A DNA stretch of 64,000 bases from Choricystis sp. odSpoLacu1. Its lineage: Eukaryota; Chlorophyta; Trebouxiophyceae. Under the pieces are notes generated by a model that saw nothing but the letters and a program-made list of their open reading frames with translations, ran no database searches and was not told where the DNA came from. The position numbers and the translations under genes are program-made. Below are positions 17,480-27,391 of the stretch, piece after piece (within the stretch, counting starts at the first letter, position 1; every line of letters begins with the position of its first letter). The stretch is from contig OY253658.1 in NCBI GenBank assembly GCA_958009055.1, forward strand, positions 124,001 to 188,000, written 5' to 3'.

Positions 17480-19207
17480 ATGCACCGCGTTGTGGCCACC
17501 CTGGACGCCTCGTCCACCCTGCCCACCGACCCCCCCGACCTGCGCTGCCGCTTTCGTGGCGGCGCTACCGCGCCTGCCACCCTGCGCGGTCGCCGCGTCG
17601 TCTGCACCCGCCCCCCTGACGCCGCCCCCGGCGAAGAATTCGAATTGGAGACTGTGGACGGTGGTGTTGTGCTTTACTCAGGCCGCGGCGACAAACGCCG
17701 CGGCCTCGCCGCCCGCGCGCGCGCCACGTGCGGCGGCGCCCTCCTCCCCTACTCCATCATCTCCCTCTCTTACATTCTGTTCACCACGACGGATGGTGGG
17801 GTGCGCATGGTGGTGTTGTTGCACGCGTTTTCTTTAGGTTTTTCGGCCATGGCGTTGGCCGGCGTGTTTTGTGCCTATGAGGCCGCGGGCGTCGTCGTCA
17901 ACCTGCTCGCCGGCATGGCAGGCTCCCGCTACGGCATCAAAGCCACGTTGTTGTCTGGCCTCACCTGCCAACTGGCCGCCCTAGCCCTCCTGGCCGCCTG
18001 GACGCCGCGCGCGTCGATGGCGGCCGCCACGGGCGCTGGCACAAACGCGCGCGCGATCGCGCTCGTCACCGCCTCCCAAATCCTCAACGGCATCGCCAAA
18101 GACTTGACCAAGCTGGGTGGGAAAACGGTGACGAAATTGGTCACTCCAGGCGAGCGCGACTCCCAGCTGTTCAAGTTGGTGGCCTGGATCACGGGGTTTA
18201 AGAACAGCGCGAAAGGTGTCGGCTACCTGCTGGGCGCAGTCCTGCTGTCCTGGTCGTACCACGGCTCGTTAGCGTTCATGGCGGTCCTCATCCTGGCCGC
18301 CTACCCGTGGGCGTGGGCCGCGTTGGACTGGAATTTGGGGCGGACGCCGGTGGGGCAAGCATCGGCCACCCCAGCCACCAAACCCACAGGCACCGCCCTC
18401 CTGCGCGCCGCCCTCACCGTCAACTCTCGTGTCGGCTGGCTGTCCGCCGCCCGCCTGCTACTGTTCGCGTCGCGCGACCTGTGGTTTGAGGTGGCTCTGC
18501 CGTATTTCCTTCGCGACCCCGCCTCCGGCATCGGGTGGCCGCGCGCCGCGGTCGGCGGCTTCCTGGCCTCCTGGATCATTGTGTATGGCCAAGTACAGGC
18601 TCACTCGGGACCCACCATTCTCAAACCGTTGCGCCAGTACCCGCCCACGTCGTCTGTGGCGGCTTTGTGGGTTGCGCTGCTGGCGCCGCTGCCAGGTAGC
18701 GCAGCTGCTGCCCTCTATTCAGGCCGCCTCTTCGGCCCCGCCGCCCCACGTGGCGCTGCCATTGCCACGCTTACGGTGTTACTGTACACATTCTGCGTCG
18801 TGTTTGCCGTCAACTCGGCGGTGCACTCGTTTTTAGTTGTTCGGTACGCGGATGGAGACAAGGTCGCGACCACAGTCGGAGTCTACTACTCCTCCAACGC
18901 GGCCGGCCGCCTCCTGGGCACCCTGCTGTCGGGTGTCCTGTACACGTATGCCCCCGGCCCTCTACCGTCCCGCTTCGGGGCGTGCATGGTGGCGGCCGCC
19001 GTGTTTGCGGCGGCAGCATCAGTCGTCGTCGCGGGCGTCCCCGACCCTGACGCCCGCGCGCGCGGCGTGGCGTGCGGCGCGTGCGGGCCATGCTGCGTGG
19101 TGGAAGGCGGCGGTGGTGGTGACGAGGACGGCGTCAAGCTGGCGCCCAGCGTGGAGCTGGTGGCGCCAGCGGTGCAGGAAGCGGGGCGGGAGGTCGCGAA
19201 AGCGTGA
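17480..19207 (+). CDS. arsJ: ArsJ-type MFS transporter (1-arseno-3-phosphoglycerate exporter)
   Basis: 575 residues, single exon, starting 197 bp after the PGK-like stop. The membrane part (about 88-520) shows the landmarks of bacterial ArsJ in order: TTTDGGVRMVVLLHAFSLGF, YEAAGVVVNLLAG, LNGIAKDLTKLGGKT, FKNSAKGVGYLLG, SAARLLLFASRDLWFEVALP, VFAVNSAVHSFLVVRYADGD and SNAAGRLLGTLLSG. ArsJ exports 1-arseno-3-phosphoglycerate, which then falls apart outside the cell and frees arsenate. Two parts are extra compared with the bacterial protein: about 90 soluble N-terminal residues, and a C-terminal tail with a tight cysteine cluster (CGACGPCC, 532-539). Which membrane it serves, plasma membrane or vacuole, cannot be read from the sequence. 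Base composition matches the neighbours, so any transfer is old. Confidence 0.85.
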   Translation: MHRVVATLDASSTLPTDPPDLRCRFRGGATAPATLRGRRVVCTRPPDAAPGEEFELETVDGGVVLYSGRGDKRRGLAARARATCGGALLPYSIISLSYILFTTTDGGVRMVVLLHAFSLGFSAMALAGVFCAYEAAGVVVNLLAGMAGSRYGIKATLLSGLTCQLAALALLAAWTPRASMAAATGAGTNARAIALVTASQILNGIAKDLTKLGGKTVTKLVTPGERDSQLFKLVAWITGFKNSAKGVGYLLGAVLLSWSYHGSLAFMAVLILAAYPWAWAALDWNLGRTPVGQASATPATKPTGTALLRAALTVNSRVGWLSAARLLLFASRDLWFEVALPYFLRDPASGIGWPRAAVGGFLASWIIVYGQVQAHSGPTILKPLRQYPPTSSVAALWVALLAPLPGSAAAALYSGRLFGPAAPRGAAIATLTVLLYTFCVVFAVNSAVHSFLVVRYADGDKVATTVGVYYSSNAAGRLLGTLLSGVLYTYAPGPLPSRFGACMVAAAVFAAAASVVVAGVPDPDARARGVACGACGPCCVVEGGGGGDEDGVKLAPSVELVAPAVQEAGREVAKA

Positions 19208-19328
19208 TTTCTCATTAAGGTTAGAGAGAGGAAACACACACGCACAGCAGGTGTGCTTCACAAAAAGTAAACAACAAACAAAGAAAAAGCATCCATCCTA
19301 CATCGCTATAAACTCTCTCTCCTCCTTT

Positions 19329-21586
19329 TCACTCGATGCACTCGCCTTCCAGCGCGCGCACTAAACGCTCGACCCGATCCGTCAGCTCCCCCTTGTCCCG
19401 CGTGAGCGCCTCCACGTTGGCCGCTGCTGCCGCCGTTTCAGCGCGCGCGGCGGCTGCATCCGCTGCCGCGGCGGCCGCCCTCTCCTCTGCATCCGCCACG
19501 GTGGCCAAAGCTTGGGCTGCCGCGACACGCGCGGCTGCTGCCGCGTCCTCCGCCGCGCGCGCCCTCGCTTCAGCCGCCCTCGCCCGCTCCACCGCGTCCC
19601 TGCCCCGCGCCGCGTCGGCTTCAGCCGCGGTCGCGCGCGCGGTGGCGGCGGCGACCGCGTCGCGCGCGGTGGCGGCCTCTTTTTCCAGTTCGGCCGCCCT
19701 CTCCTTCAGCGGCACGTACTTGTCCCGGTGCAGCGCCCTGAACTGGGCTGTCACTTCATCCCGAGCCGCACTCTCACCCGCCAATGCTGCCGTCAACTCA
19801 GCGATCTGGGACGCGAGCGCGGTGGCGGCCCCCGCGCCGCCGCGCGCGCCGCCCTCGAGGCGAGCGACGGCGAGCGCTGTGGCCAGGGGGGCCTGCAGGG
19901 CGGCCGTCAGGCGGGAGGCGAGGTCGGTATCGTGAGTCGCCACGTCGGCTGCGACCGCGACCGCGATGGACGCGGCGCACGAGGAGGCAGGTTGGGGGGG
20001 CGGGGCGGCAGGCTCGGCCGCTGGCGCGGTGGCAACTGCCTCCACTACTCTGGCCTCGGCCACGCTGCCAGCCACCGCGGCCGCGTCCTGCGCAAACGCG
20101 GGGTCAAAGGCCGGCGTTTTGGGGGGGTTGGGGGGGGGCACTCGCGTCGGCGGCGGCGGCGGCGCGGAGCGCGGAGCGGGAGGGGCTGCCGCCGTCACGA
20201 CCGCCTCCTCTGGCTCCACCACCACATCCACATCCACCTCCATGGCTTCCACGGCCGGCGTGCGCGCCACCACCAACTTGGCAGGCGCGTCGCTCTCGTC
20301 GCCCAGCGCGGCGCGTGCGCGCTCGACTGCTGCTTTGTTCGCAGACGGCGGGGTGGACGGAATGCGGCGGGCAGGGGAGGGAGGGGCGACCGGCAGCTTG
20401 TGGGGTGGGGTGGAGGGCAGCCGCCGTCCGGGAGACGGCGGCCGCGTGGGCAGGCGCCGCGCGGGCGACGGCGGCCGTGTTGGCAGCCGCCGCGGCGTGC
20501 CCGCGGGCTCGATTTCAGACCGCCCGGTCGCACCAGGGGGCGACACACGCAGCGAGTCGGGCACGGGCGTCATGCCAGAGGGCTGGGCAGACACAGCGGA
20601 CGTGCCTGCCTCGGACGAGCGCGCCGACGCTCCGCTCTCGTCGCTGCGCCGACGCCGGGCCATGGTCAGGCGGCGCATGCGGGCTTGCAGGTTGGTCAGG
20701 GAGGGGGGAGGGGGGGCTGCCCCACCCTCGGTCGCGGGCGTGGACGGGGGCAGAGGGACGGCCGCTGCCGCGACGCCAGTGTCAACCGCAGCCGCCACCG
20801 CGCGCGACGTGAAGAACGCGGCCAGGGCGGTCCGCTCACCACCGCGTGGAGTGGCTGCAGCCGACCGGCCCGCCGCTTTTTCAGCGGCCCACGTCGACAC
20901 GTCGGTGGGGGAGGGAGGCGGCAGCGGCGTCACGCCGACGGCAACTGCCGTCTCAGCCGCCGGCCGCGACGACGTCACGATGGGGGGCAGCTTGATCCCC
21001 ATCTTACTCGTCACGGCGGCCGCCGCCGCCCACGTGGACACGTCGGTGGGGGGGGCGGGCGGCAGCGGCGCGACGGTGTGGTGTGTGTGCGGCGTGGTGG
21101 CGGCAGCCACCCCACCACCCGGCGGCCCGGGCGTCGTGGACGGCAACGGCAGTCCTTCCCCTGCAGCCGCCGCTTTCAAGGCGTCCGACAGTTTGAGAGT
21201 CGAATCCAGGTCGAGCGGCGACGGCGGCGGCGGCGGGGACAGGGGGGCGGGGGGCGGGGATGAAAAGACGCCGCCGCCCCGTGAAAACAGGCCGCTCAGA
21301 CGGGCAAAGGGTGACGGCGCCCGGCAGGCGGGGATGGTGTCGGTGTCTGGAGGAGGCGGAGAGGAACGTGATGAGCAATTGGCATGCGCGCGCCGGCATT
21401 CGCCCCCCGCTCGCGCGCGCGTCCAGCCTCTCCACCTCTCCCAAACCAATTCGTCGGGTGTGTTTCAAGCTCCTCCACCCACCACTCACATTCATCCACC
21501 CCCGCCGGCGCCGCTTTGTCGGGCAGGGGCGCCGCCTTGGCCTGCGCGTACGCGCCACTGTGCGGCGACGCGGGGCGCTGGAACAT
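19329..21586 (-). CDS. Proline-rich protein with long C-terminal coiled coil
   Basis: 704 residues from exons 21586-21490 (phase 1, donor T|GTGAGT) and 21346-19329. The N-terminal two thirds is disordered and Pro/Ala/Ser-rich. It has a repeated arginine-proline block (RRLPTRPPSP, RRLPSTPPHK, about 20400-20500), and the phrase PPTDVSTWAA occurs twice. The last 200 residues form an uninterrupted Ala/Glu/Arg coiled coil starting near LTAALAGESAARDE and ending EALTRDKGELTDRVERLV. Placement of a single coiled coil at the C-terminus resembles TACC-type microtubule proteins, and FRALHRDKYVPLKERAAE is loosely TACC-like, but I would not assign the family. It is head-to-head with another Ala-rich coiled-coil gene (start 21744). 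Confidence 0.6.
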
Positions 21587-21743
21587 TGGGGGAGGCGGGG
21601 AGTGTGGGTGCACGCACGAAACAGAGACGAGAGTGTGGGGTGTGGAAGTTACGCGTGGCGAGGGCGCGTAGTGTGTGTCAAAGCGGCGGGGGACTGTTGC
21701 AGCGCCACATGCCTGCGCCCAAAAAAACGCACACCTCTCTCGT

Positions 21744-22637
21744 ATGCCAACCACCCAACACCGCCTCTCCTGGACCGCGACCGGCGCGTTCCTGGCCGCT
21801 CGCGCTGCTGCAGCCGCTCGCGCGCTTGACAATGTGCTGGGAGCTGGCTGGGATGACGTGGCAGCTGCACCAGACCCGTTGACCACAGCGCTCGCGGCGG
21901 TCGCAGCCGCACGGCGCTCCCCAGACACAGCTGCCGCGGCGGCCGCGCTGGCCGAGTTGAGGCAGGCGGCAGAAGCGCGCGTGGCTGAGCTGGATGGCCG
22001 GGTCAAGGTGGCGGTGGCGGCGGTGCCGCGGCGGGCGCGCGGCGTGCGGCCGCGGCCGCCGCTGGCCGCGACGCGGGTGCAACGCGCTGTGGCGCCGCCA
22101 CCACCACCCGCCACCACGTGCGTCAAAATCGATGCTGAAGCTCTGGCAGCCCGTGTGGCTGACCGCGCCCGCCGCGTCGCGGAGGCGAGGCGGGAGGCGG
22201 CTGCACGCGCGGCGGAACAAGAGGCTCAGGCCGCGGCGCAGCGCGCGGCTGCCGCGGCCGCCGCCCGGGCAGCAGCCGCTGCAGCGGCCGCCAGGCGGGC
22301 TGCCCACCTGGCGGCTCGCGAGGAGGCGGCAGAGAAGGAGGAGGCAGCGCCGCCCCCGCCACCACAACGCCGCACTTCGACCTCCGCCCGCGCGCGCGCG
22401 CCGCGCTCGAGCGGCGCGCGGCGCTGCTTGCGGCTGCCGCCGCGCGGCGAGCGCCGCCGGCGTTGCCGCCCAGACGGGCTACTGTCACGCTGGCCTCGCC
22501 ACCCGACCCCACCCGCCAGACGGCGGCGTGGGCGGCGAGGCTGGCAGCGAGCAGCGATGGTGGTGGTGAGAGTGTTGGCAGCGCAATCACACGCGGCGGC
22601 CGTTCCATCCCCGCGTGGGCGGCGGGCGTGGCGTTGA
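21744..22637 (+). CDS. Alanine-rich coiled-coil protein, unknown
   Basis: 297 residues if read in one frame from MPTTQHRLSW. The first 220 residues are helical and Ala/Arg/Glu-rich (LAARVADRARRVAEARREAA), with a possible IQ-like segment ATRVQRAV. After about 22350 the annotated frame turns Arg/Pro-rich. The +1-shifted frame instead reads ALERRAALLAAAAARR and IPAWAAGVALR, ending at a stop at 22640-22642, and looks more like the rest of the protein. A length change in the GC-rich run around 22345-22372 would explain this. Function not recognised. It overlaps nothing upstream and is convergent with the four-TM gene. Confidence 0.5.
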   Translation: MPTTQHRLSWTATGAFLAARAAAAARALDNVLGAGWDDVAAAPDPLTTALAAVAAARRSPDTAAAAAALAELRQAAEARVAELDGRVKVAVAAVPRRARGVRPRPPLAATRVQRAVAPPPPPATTCVKIDAEALAARVADRARRVAEARREAAARAAEQEAQAAAQRAAAAAAARAAAAAAAARRAAHLAAREEAAEKEEAAPPPPPQRRTSTSARARAPRSSGARRCLRLPPRGERRRRCRPDGLLSRWPRHPTPPARRRRGRRGWQRAAMVVVRVLAAQSHAAAVPSPRGRRAWR

Positions 22638-22740
22638 GGTGAAGAATGGTGGTTTCGTTTTGAGTTGTTGACAAGGTCTTGAAACGGCTAGAAAGGGGGA
22701 ACAAAAAAACAAACAATCACTCGGCTTTTCTCGCACTCAC

Positions 22741-24552
22741 TCACACTGGCCACGCAGGCGGCAGCGGCGGCCGCCCCCCCGTCCCCGACGCCGCCCTGGA
22801 CCCCGGCCCCCCCACGTACGACGCCGGCCGCGATGCACCAGGCGACGTCGACGCGCGTGTGCGCCGCCGGTCGCGCCGCTCGCGGCCGCGCGCCGCCAAC
22901 CCATCCAGCTCCCTCCCAAACAGCAGGGCGCCGTGGGCGGCGGCGGTTGAGCGGTCGGTGGCCAACCTCACCGCCAGCAGGGAGGCGCCACCGTACATGG
23001 CGGCGACGCCGACGAGGGAGACGCGGAGAAAGGCGCGCGCGGTGGTGGCGAGCGACCGCACAGTCTCTAAGTCGGCAGCGGAACACACGCATGCATCAGA
23101 CGCCAGCCCAGGAAACACACGCACATCTAGGCACGCGATGGAGGGGCACACAGAGCCGGTGTCGGGGCCGGTGGCGGGCGCGCCCGCCGCGCGGCGCGCG
23201 GCGTCCACCGCGCGCGACGCGCGGGCGGCGACGTTGAGCACATCCTGGCGGGAGGGTTGCAGGGAGGAGGCGAGGGCGGCGAGGAGGTCGGTGCCCGCGC
23301 GAGTGGATGGCGCGGGGGCGGAGGCAGCAGCCTGACGCAGCGCGCGGCGGCGGGTGGGGGGAGGCGGGGGCGACGACGCCGTCGCTCCGTCCTGCCCCCC
23401 AATCAACCCCAGGCCCCGCAACGCACCCGCCACACTCTGCAAGGCGGCCGCATCGGCGGCCCCGTCTGCAGCACCCGTGGCCGCGGGGTCGGGCCCCAGC
23501 GCGCGGCGCGCGGCCGCGCCCAGAGCGCCGGCAGCGGGCTGCAGGCGGGCCAGCAGATCGGCCGAGGGCGGAGGGGCGACAGCGTCCGGAGCTACATCCG
23601 GTGGCAGAGGAGGAGGCGCGTCCTGGGGCTGGGCGCCGGACAGCACGCCGTCTAACACACCTCCCCCCACGTCCCGCGCGGCAGCCAGCGTCGCGTTGGC
23701 CGCCGCCGCCGCCGCCCCCAGCGTGTTCAGCGCGTGTTCCGACCCGCGCACCGCGGACTCCATGGCCAGGGAGGCGGACACGTGGGCGCCCAGCAGGAGG
23801 ACGCACCACGCCGCCAGCGCGCACGTCGCGCCTATGGACGCACACGACACGCGGTCCACCGCCCGAAAGGCGGCCCTGTCGGGCAGGTCGCCGCGTGGCG
23901 TGGCCAGCCCCGCGTCCACGTGGGCGGCCAGGCGGGCGCGGGCGGCGAGGGCGGCGGCGCCCAGGGCGAGCGTGGCGACGGCGGCAACGAGGGTGACAGC
24001 CACAGTCGCCACATAGCCCGTCACCACCCGCCCCAGACCGCGGGACGCGCCGTCCACGGCGTCTACCAGGCGGTGGGTGGCGCGGCCGGCGGGGACGGCG
24101 GTGGCGGAGTACACGACGAGGCCGCAGAGGAGGGCGAGGACGCCCAGGGAGCCGAGCAGGGGGGGGTAGTGCCGCCTGGAGGATGGTATGAAGGGTTGTT
24201 GTTGAAACGAGGCTGAATGTGAGGGGGTGGGGGGCGCACAGGGCGGGCGGCGGAGCCACCCGCGCGCCAATGCGAGGCGCGCGCGCCATGGCTGCGCGCT
24301 GGCTACTGCAGCACACGCCACCCCCGCTGCCGCCTCCCACCTAGCTCGCACGCGGGACTGGTTCCAAGGCGATGAGGCCGGGTGAGAGCGCACTGCCCCA
24401 GCTCCCACCACTCACCACGGCTTGCGCCCACCCCCGCTCGCGGGCGGCTCGCTCGCCAGCAGCCTCGGCTCCGGCGTCTTGGCAGACGCGTTGTACACGT
24501 CCACCCGTGCGCTGACAGCGTTGGAGACGGGGGTGACGACTGGGGAGGCCAT
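22741..24552 (-). CDS. Four-TM membrane protein with cysteine-signature loop (paralogue 1)
   Basis: 523 residues from exons 24552-24416 (phase 2) and 24175-22741. Hydrophobic segments: LLGSLGVLALLCGLVVYSA, VATVAVTLVAAVATLALGAA, ATCALAAWCVLLLGAHVSA and, after a loop of about 250 residues, FLRVSLVGVAAMYGGASLLA. The loop ends in VC-x4-C-x-D-x4-PG-x5-CVC just before TM4. The cytoplasmic tail is basic and then Pro/Gly-rich. Four TMs with a long Cys-containing loop recall prominin, Tweety or Prm1 topology, but no motif settles it. A second copy of the same design lies at 31589-33358. The stop (TGA at 22741) overlaps a good intron donor (GT|GTGAGT) with a strong acceptor near 22690, so a further C-terminal exon is possible. 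Head-to-head with sulfite reductase. Confidence 0.65.
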
Positions 24553-24699
24553 GGTGTGGTGTGGCCGGGTGGCGTGACTTTTTCAGTATGAGCGAAAACC
24601 AAGAGCGACCGCGGCTGCACTCCTCTTGCAGCCTTTTCTTTTGCGAGGTGTGGGCGCGTGTGTGACCACTCCTCTCTTTTCCGCCTCCCCTTCCCCAAC

Positions 24700-27163
24700 A
24701 TGCGGGCTCTGCAGCGCACTCGCCCTGTTCGCCCCACGCGCCTGGTGGCGGTCGCGGTTGCGTCGCCCAGCCGGCCCCCGACGTCGCGGCCAGCGAAGCG
24801 GTGAGCAATTGTGTGGGGGGGAAAGCGAGTGTGTGGGGCCACATTGGGCCGAGTCAAAGGCGTGTGGTTGTGTGCGTGTGTGCCGTGTTCTCCTGGCATG
24901 GGGGCGCGAGAGCCGTGGAGGAGCCAGTGGCGGCCGTTCGCCCACGCCGCCAACTTGGTGGTGGCGGCCCGAGCATGCAGGGGGCGACTCCCCCTCCCAC
25001 CTCGCGACGCCCCACGCTCCCACACACGCTGGGTCGCGCACTGCAGGCCTGGCCTTGAGGCGCGGTCCCCAAATTGCTGGTGTCTACGCTCGCTGCAGCT
25101 GGTGGGCTGGGCGGCGGCGCGCAACGCACAGCCATGCGAAGAAAACGCTCACCTGACCCTCCCTCTTCCCTCCCCCCAACCACCCCCAACACACACCACA
25201 GCTCCAAAGTCGAGCTCCTCAAGGAAGCCTCCGACTACCTGCGCCACCCCCTGATGTCGGAGCTGGTGGCGCCGGGGACCTCGATCTCCGAGGACGCCGC
25301 CCAGTTGATGAAGTTCCACGGGTCCTACATGCAGGACGACCGTGAAGCCCGCGCCCCGGGCAAGGGCAAGGCCTACATGTTCATGATGCGCACGAGGCAG
25401 CCTGCCGGGCGGGTGAGCAACCTGCTGTACCGCACTATGGACGATCTGGCCGAAGAAGTCGGCAACGGCACCCTCCGCCTCACCACCCGCCAAACCTACC
25501 AACTGCACGGCGTGCTCAAGGGCGACCTCAAGACCGCGTTCTCGTCCGTCATCAAGTCCATGGGGTCGACGCTGGGCGCGTGCGGCGACGTCAACCGCAA
25601 TGTGTGCGCGCCGCCCGCGCCGTTTTCCGCCGCCGCCCGCCCCGACTATGCGGCCGCTGCCTCCCTCGCCGAGGATGTGGCCGATCTGCTGGCCCCCCAG
25701 TCGGGCGCCTACTACGATGTGTGGCTGGATGGCGAGAAGTTTGTGAGCAGCGTCTTTGAGCGGGAGAGCGTGACGGCTGCACGCAATGACAACCGGTTTG
25801 GCACCAACTTTGAGGGATCGCCGGAGCCGATCTATGGAGCGCAGGTGAGTCGTTGGGTGAGAGAGAGAGAGGGAGAAGTGTTCTGTGTGGGTTGAGGAGA
25901 GTGAGTGACCGACACACCCTTCCCCCCTCTTCTCAGTTCCTGCCCCGCAAGTTCAAGGTCGCCGTCACCGTGCCGGGAGACAACTCCATCGACCTGTTCA
26001 CCAACGACCTGGGCCTGATCGTCATTGTGGACCCGACCACTGGCACTCTGCTGGGCGCCAACGTCGTCGCGGGCGGCGGCATGGGCCGCTCCCACCGCGC
26101 GCCCACCACCTACCCCCGCCTCGCCGACCCGCTCGGCTTCGTCCCCGCCGACCGCATCCTGGCCGCCGTCAAGGCCGTCGTCTGCGTGCAGCGCGACTTT
26201 GGGCGGCGGGATGACAGGCGGCAGGCGAGGTTGAAGTACCTGCTCGATGAGTGGGGCGTCGCCCGTTTCCGGTCGGCGGTTGAACAATACATGGGTGCCC
26301 CCTTCGACCCCTTCCGCCCCCTGCCCGAGTGGAAGGCTCCGCTGTACCTGGGGTGGACGGACCAGGGGGACGGCAAGTGGGCGTATGGAGTGCACGTGCC
26401 TGGGGGGCGGGTGAAAGGCTCGGGCAAAAAAGCGCTGCGCTCGATCATCGAACAGCACGACCTGCCCGTCATCATCACCGCCCAACAGAACCTCATCCTG
26501 ACCGACATCCCGCCAACGTTGAAAACTTCCATCGTGTCCGCCCTGGCGGCGGCGGGGCTGGCCGACATCGCGGACGTGGACCCGTTGGACGCGCTATCAA
26601 TGGCGTGCCCCGCGCTCCCGCTCTGCGGCCTCGCCGTCACCGAGGCGGAGCGCGCCCTGCCCGCCCTGCACGCCCGCCTGCGCTCCGTCATGCTGAGGCT
26701 GGGGTTCGAGGATGCTGAGTATCTGACGATGCGGGTGACGGGGTGCCCCAACGGGTGTGCGCGGCCGTACGCGGCGGAGCTGGGCCTCGTGGGAGACGGC
26801 CCCAACTCGTACCAACTCTGGACGGGGGGCTGCGCCGCGGGCACCCGCCTGAACGAGCTGTACGCTGACCGCATGAAGGTGCAGGCGTTCGAGGCCACGG
26901 TCGAACCCTTGCTCGCCGCGTGGCGCGTGTCGCGCCGCCCCGGCGAATCGTTTGGCGACTGCGCCGCGCGCCTCGGCGTCGTCGCCCTGCGCGCCTTTGC
27001 CGCGGGCTACGTCTCCCCCGCCGATGAAGCCGGCCTACCCAAGGTGGCTGTTCCTGCTGCCGTGTATGCCGGCCTGGCGGCGGCCGCGGAAGCTTCGGGG
27101 AGGAGTGTGGCCCACGTCGCGGCCGACGCGCTGGCGTCGTTTGCGGCCGACAGAAAGAAATGA
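24700..27163 (+). CDS. SIR: Ferredoxin-dependent sulfite reductase, plastid
   Basis: 656 residues from exons 24700-24800, 25202-25844 and 25937-27163, all phases consistent. Exon 1 is a transit peptide ([20 protein letters not shown]). The mature start, [18 protein letters not shown], and [12 protein letters not shown] are typical of plant and cyanobacterial SIR rather than nitrite reductase. The siroheme/4Fe-4S ligands are present as ACPALPLCG (C-x5-C) and [16 protein letters not shown]. Sulfite-binding arginines and lysines occur in [10 protein letters not shown] and SGKKALRS. The enzyme reduces sulfite to sulfide in the stroma with electrons from ferredoxin. The first intron, right after the transit peptide, is long for this window (401 nt). 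The gene shares a 147-bp divergent promoter with the four-TM gene. Confidence 0.93.
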
Positions 27164-27391
27164 GTGGGGAGAGAGAGGGGGTGGTTGTTACTCTTTTTCG
27201 TTTGTTGCGTTTGTATGGCAGTATGCTTTTGTGAGCCAAAGTTTGTGTGTTCTGTCCTGGGCGGCGGCGATCAACAAGAAGCAGGGAGAGAGGGAAGAGA
27301 GAGAGGGTGTGCGCCGTGACCCCATCACTCTCTCTGCGTCGACGAGCATTGTGCGCGGAACGGGGGCACTCTCCCCTTTTCTCGCCGTCTC

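Noticed and set aside
14670..19207. Reading the GAPDH and PGK-like pair as plain glycolytic housekeeping genes
   Set aside because: Possible, but the TTIHDVTNTQ variant, the altered PGK nucleotide-site residues and the adjacent ArsJ together fit arsenic metabolism better.
14670..19207. Bacterial contamination as source of ArsJ and GAPDH
   Set aside because: GAPDH has a GT-AG intron with the local GTGAGA-type donor, and both genes match the flanking eukaryotic genes in composition.
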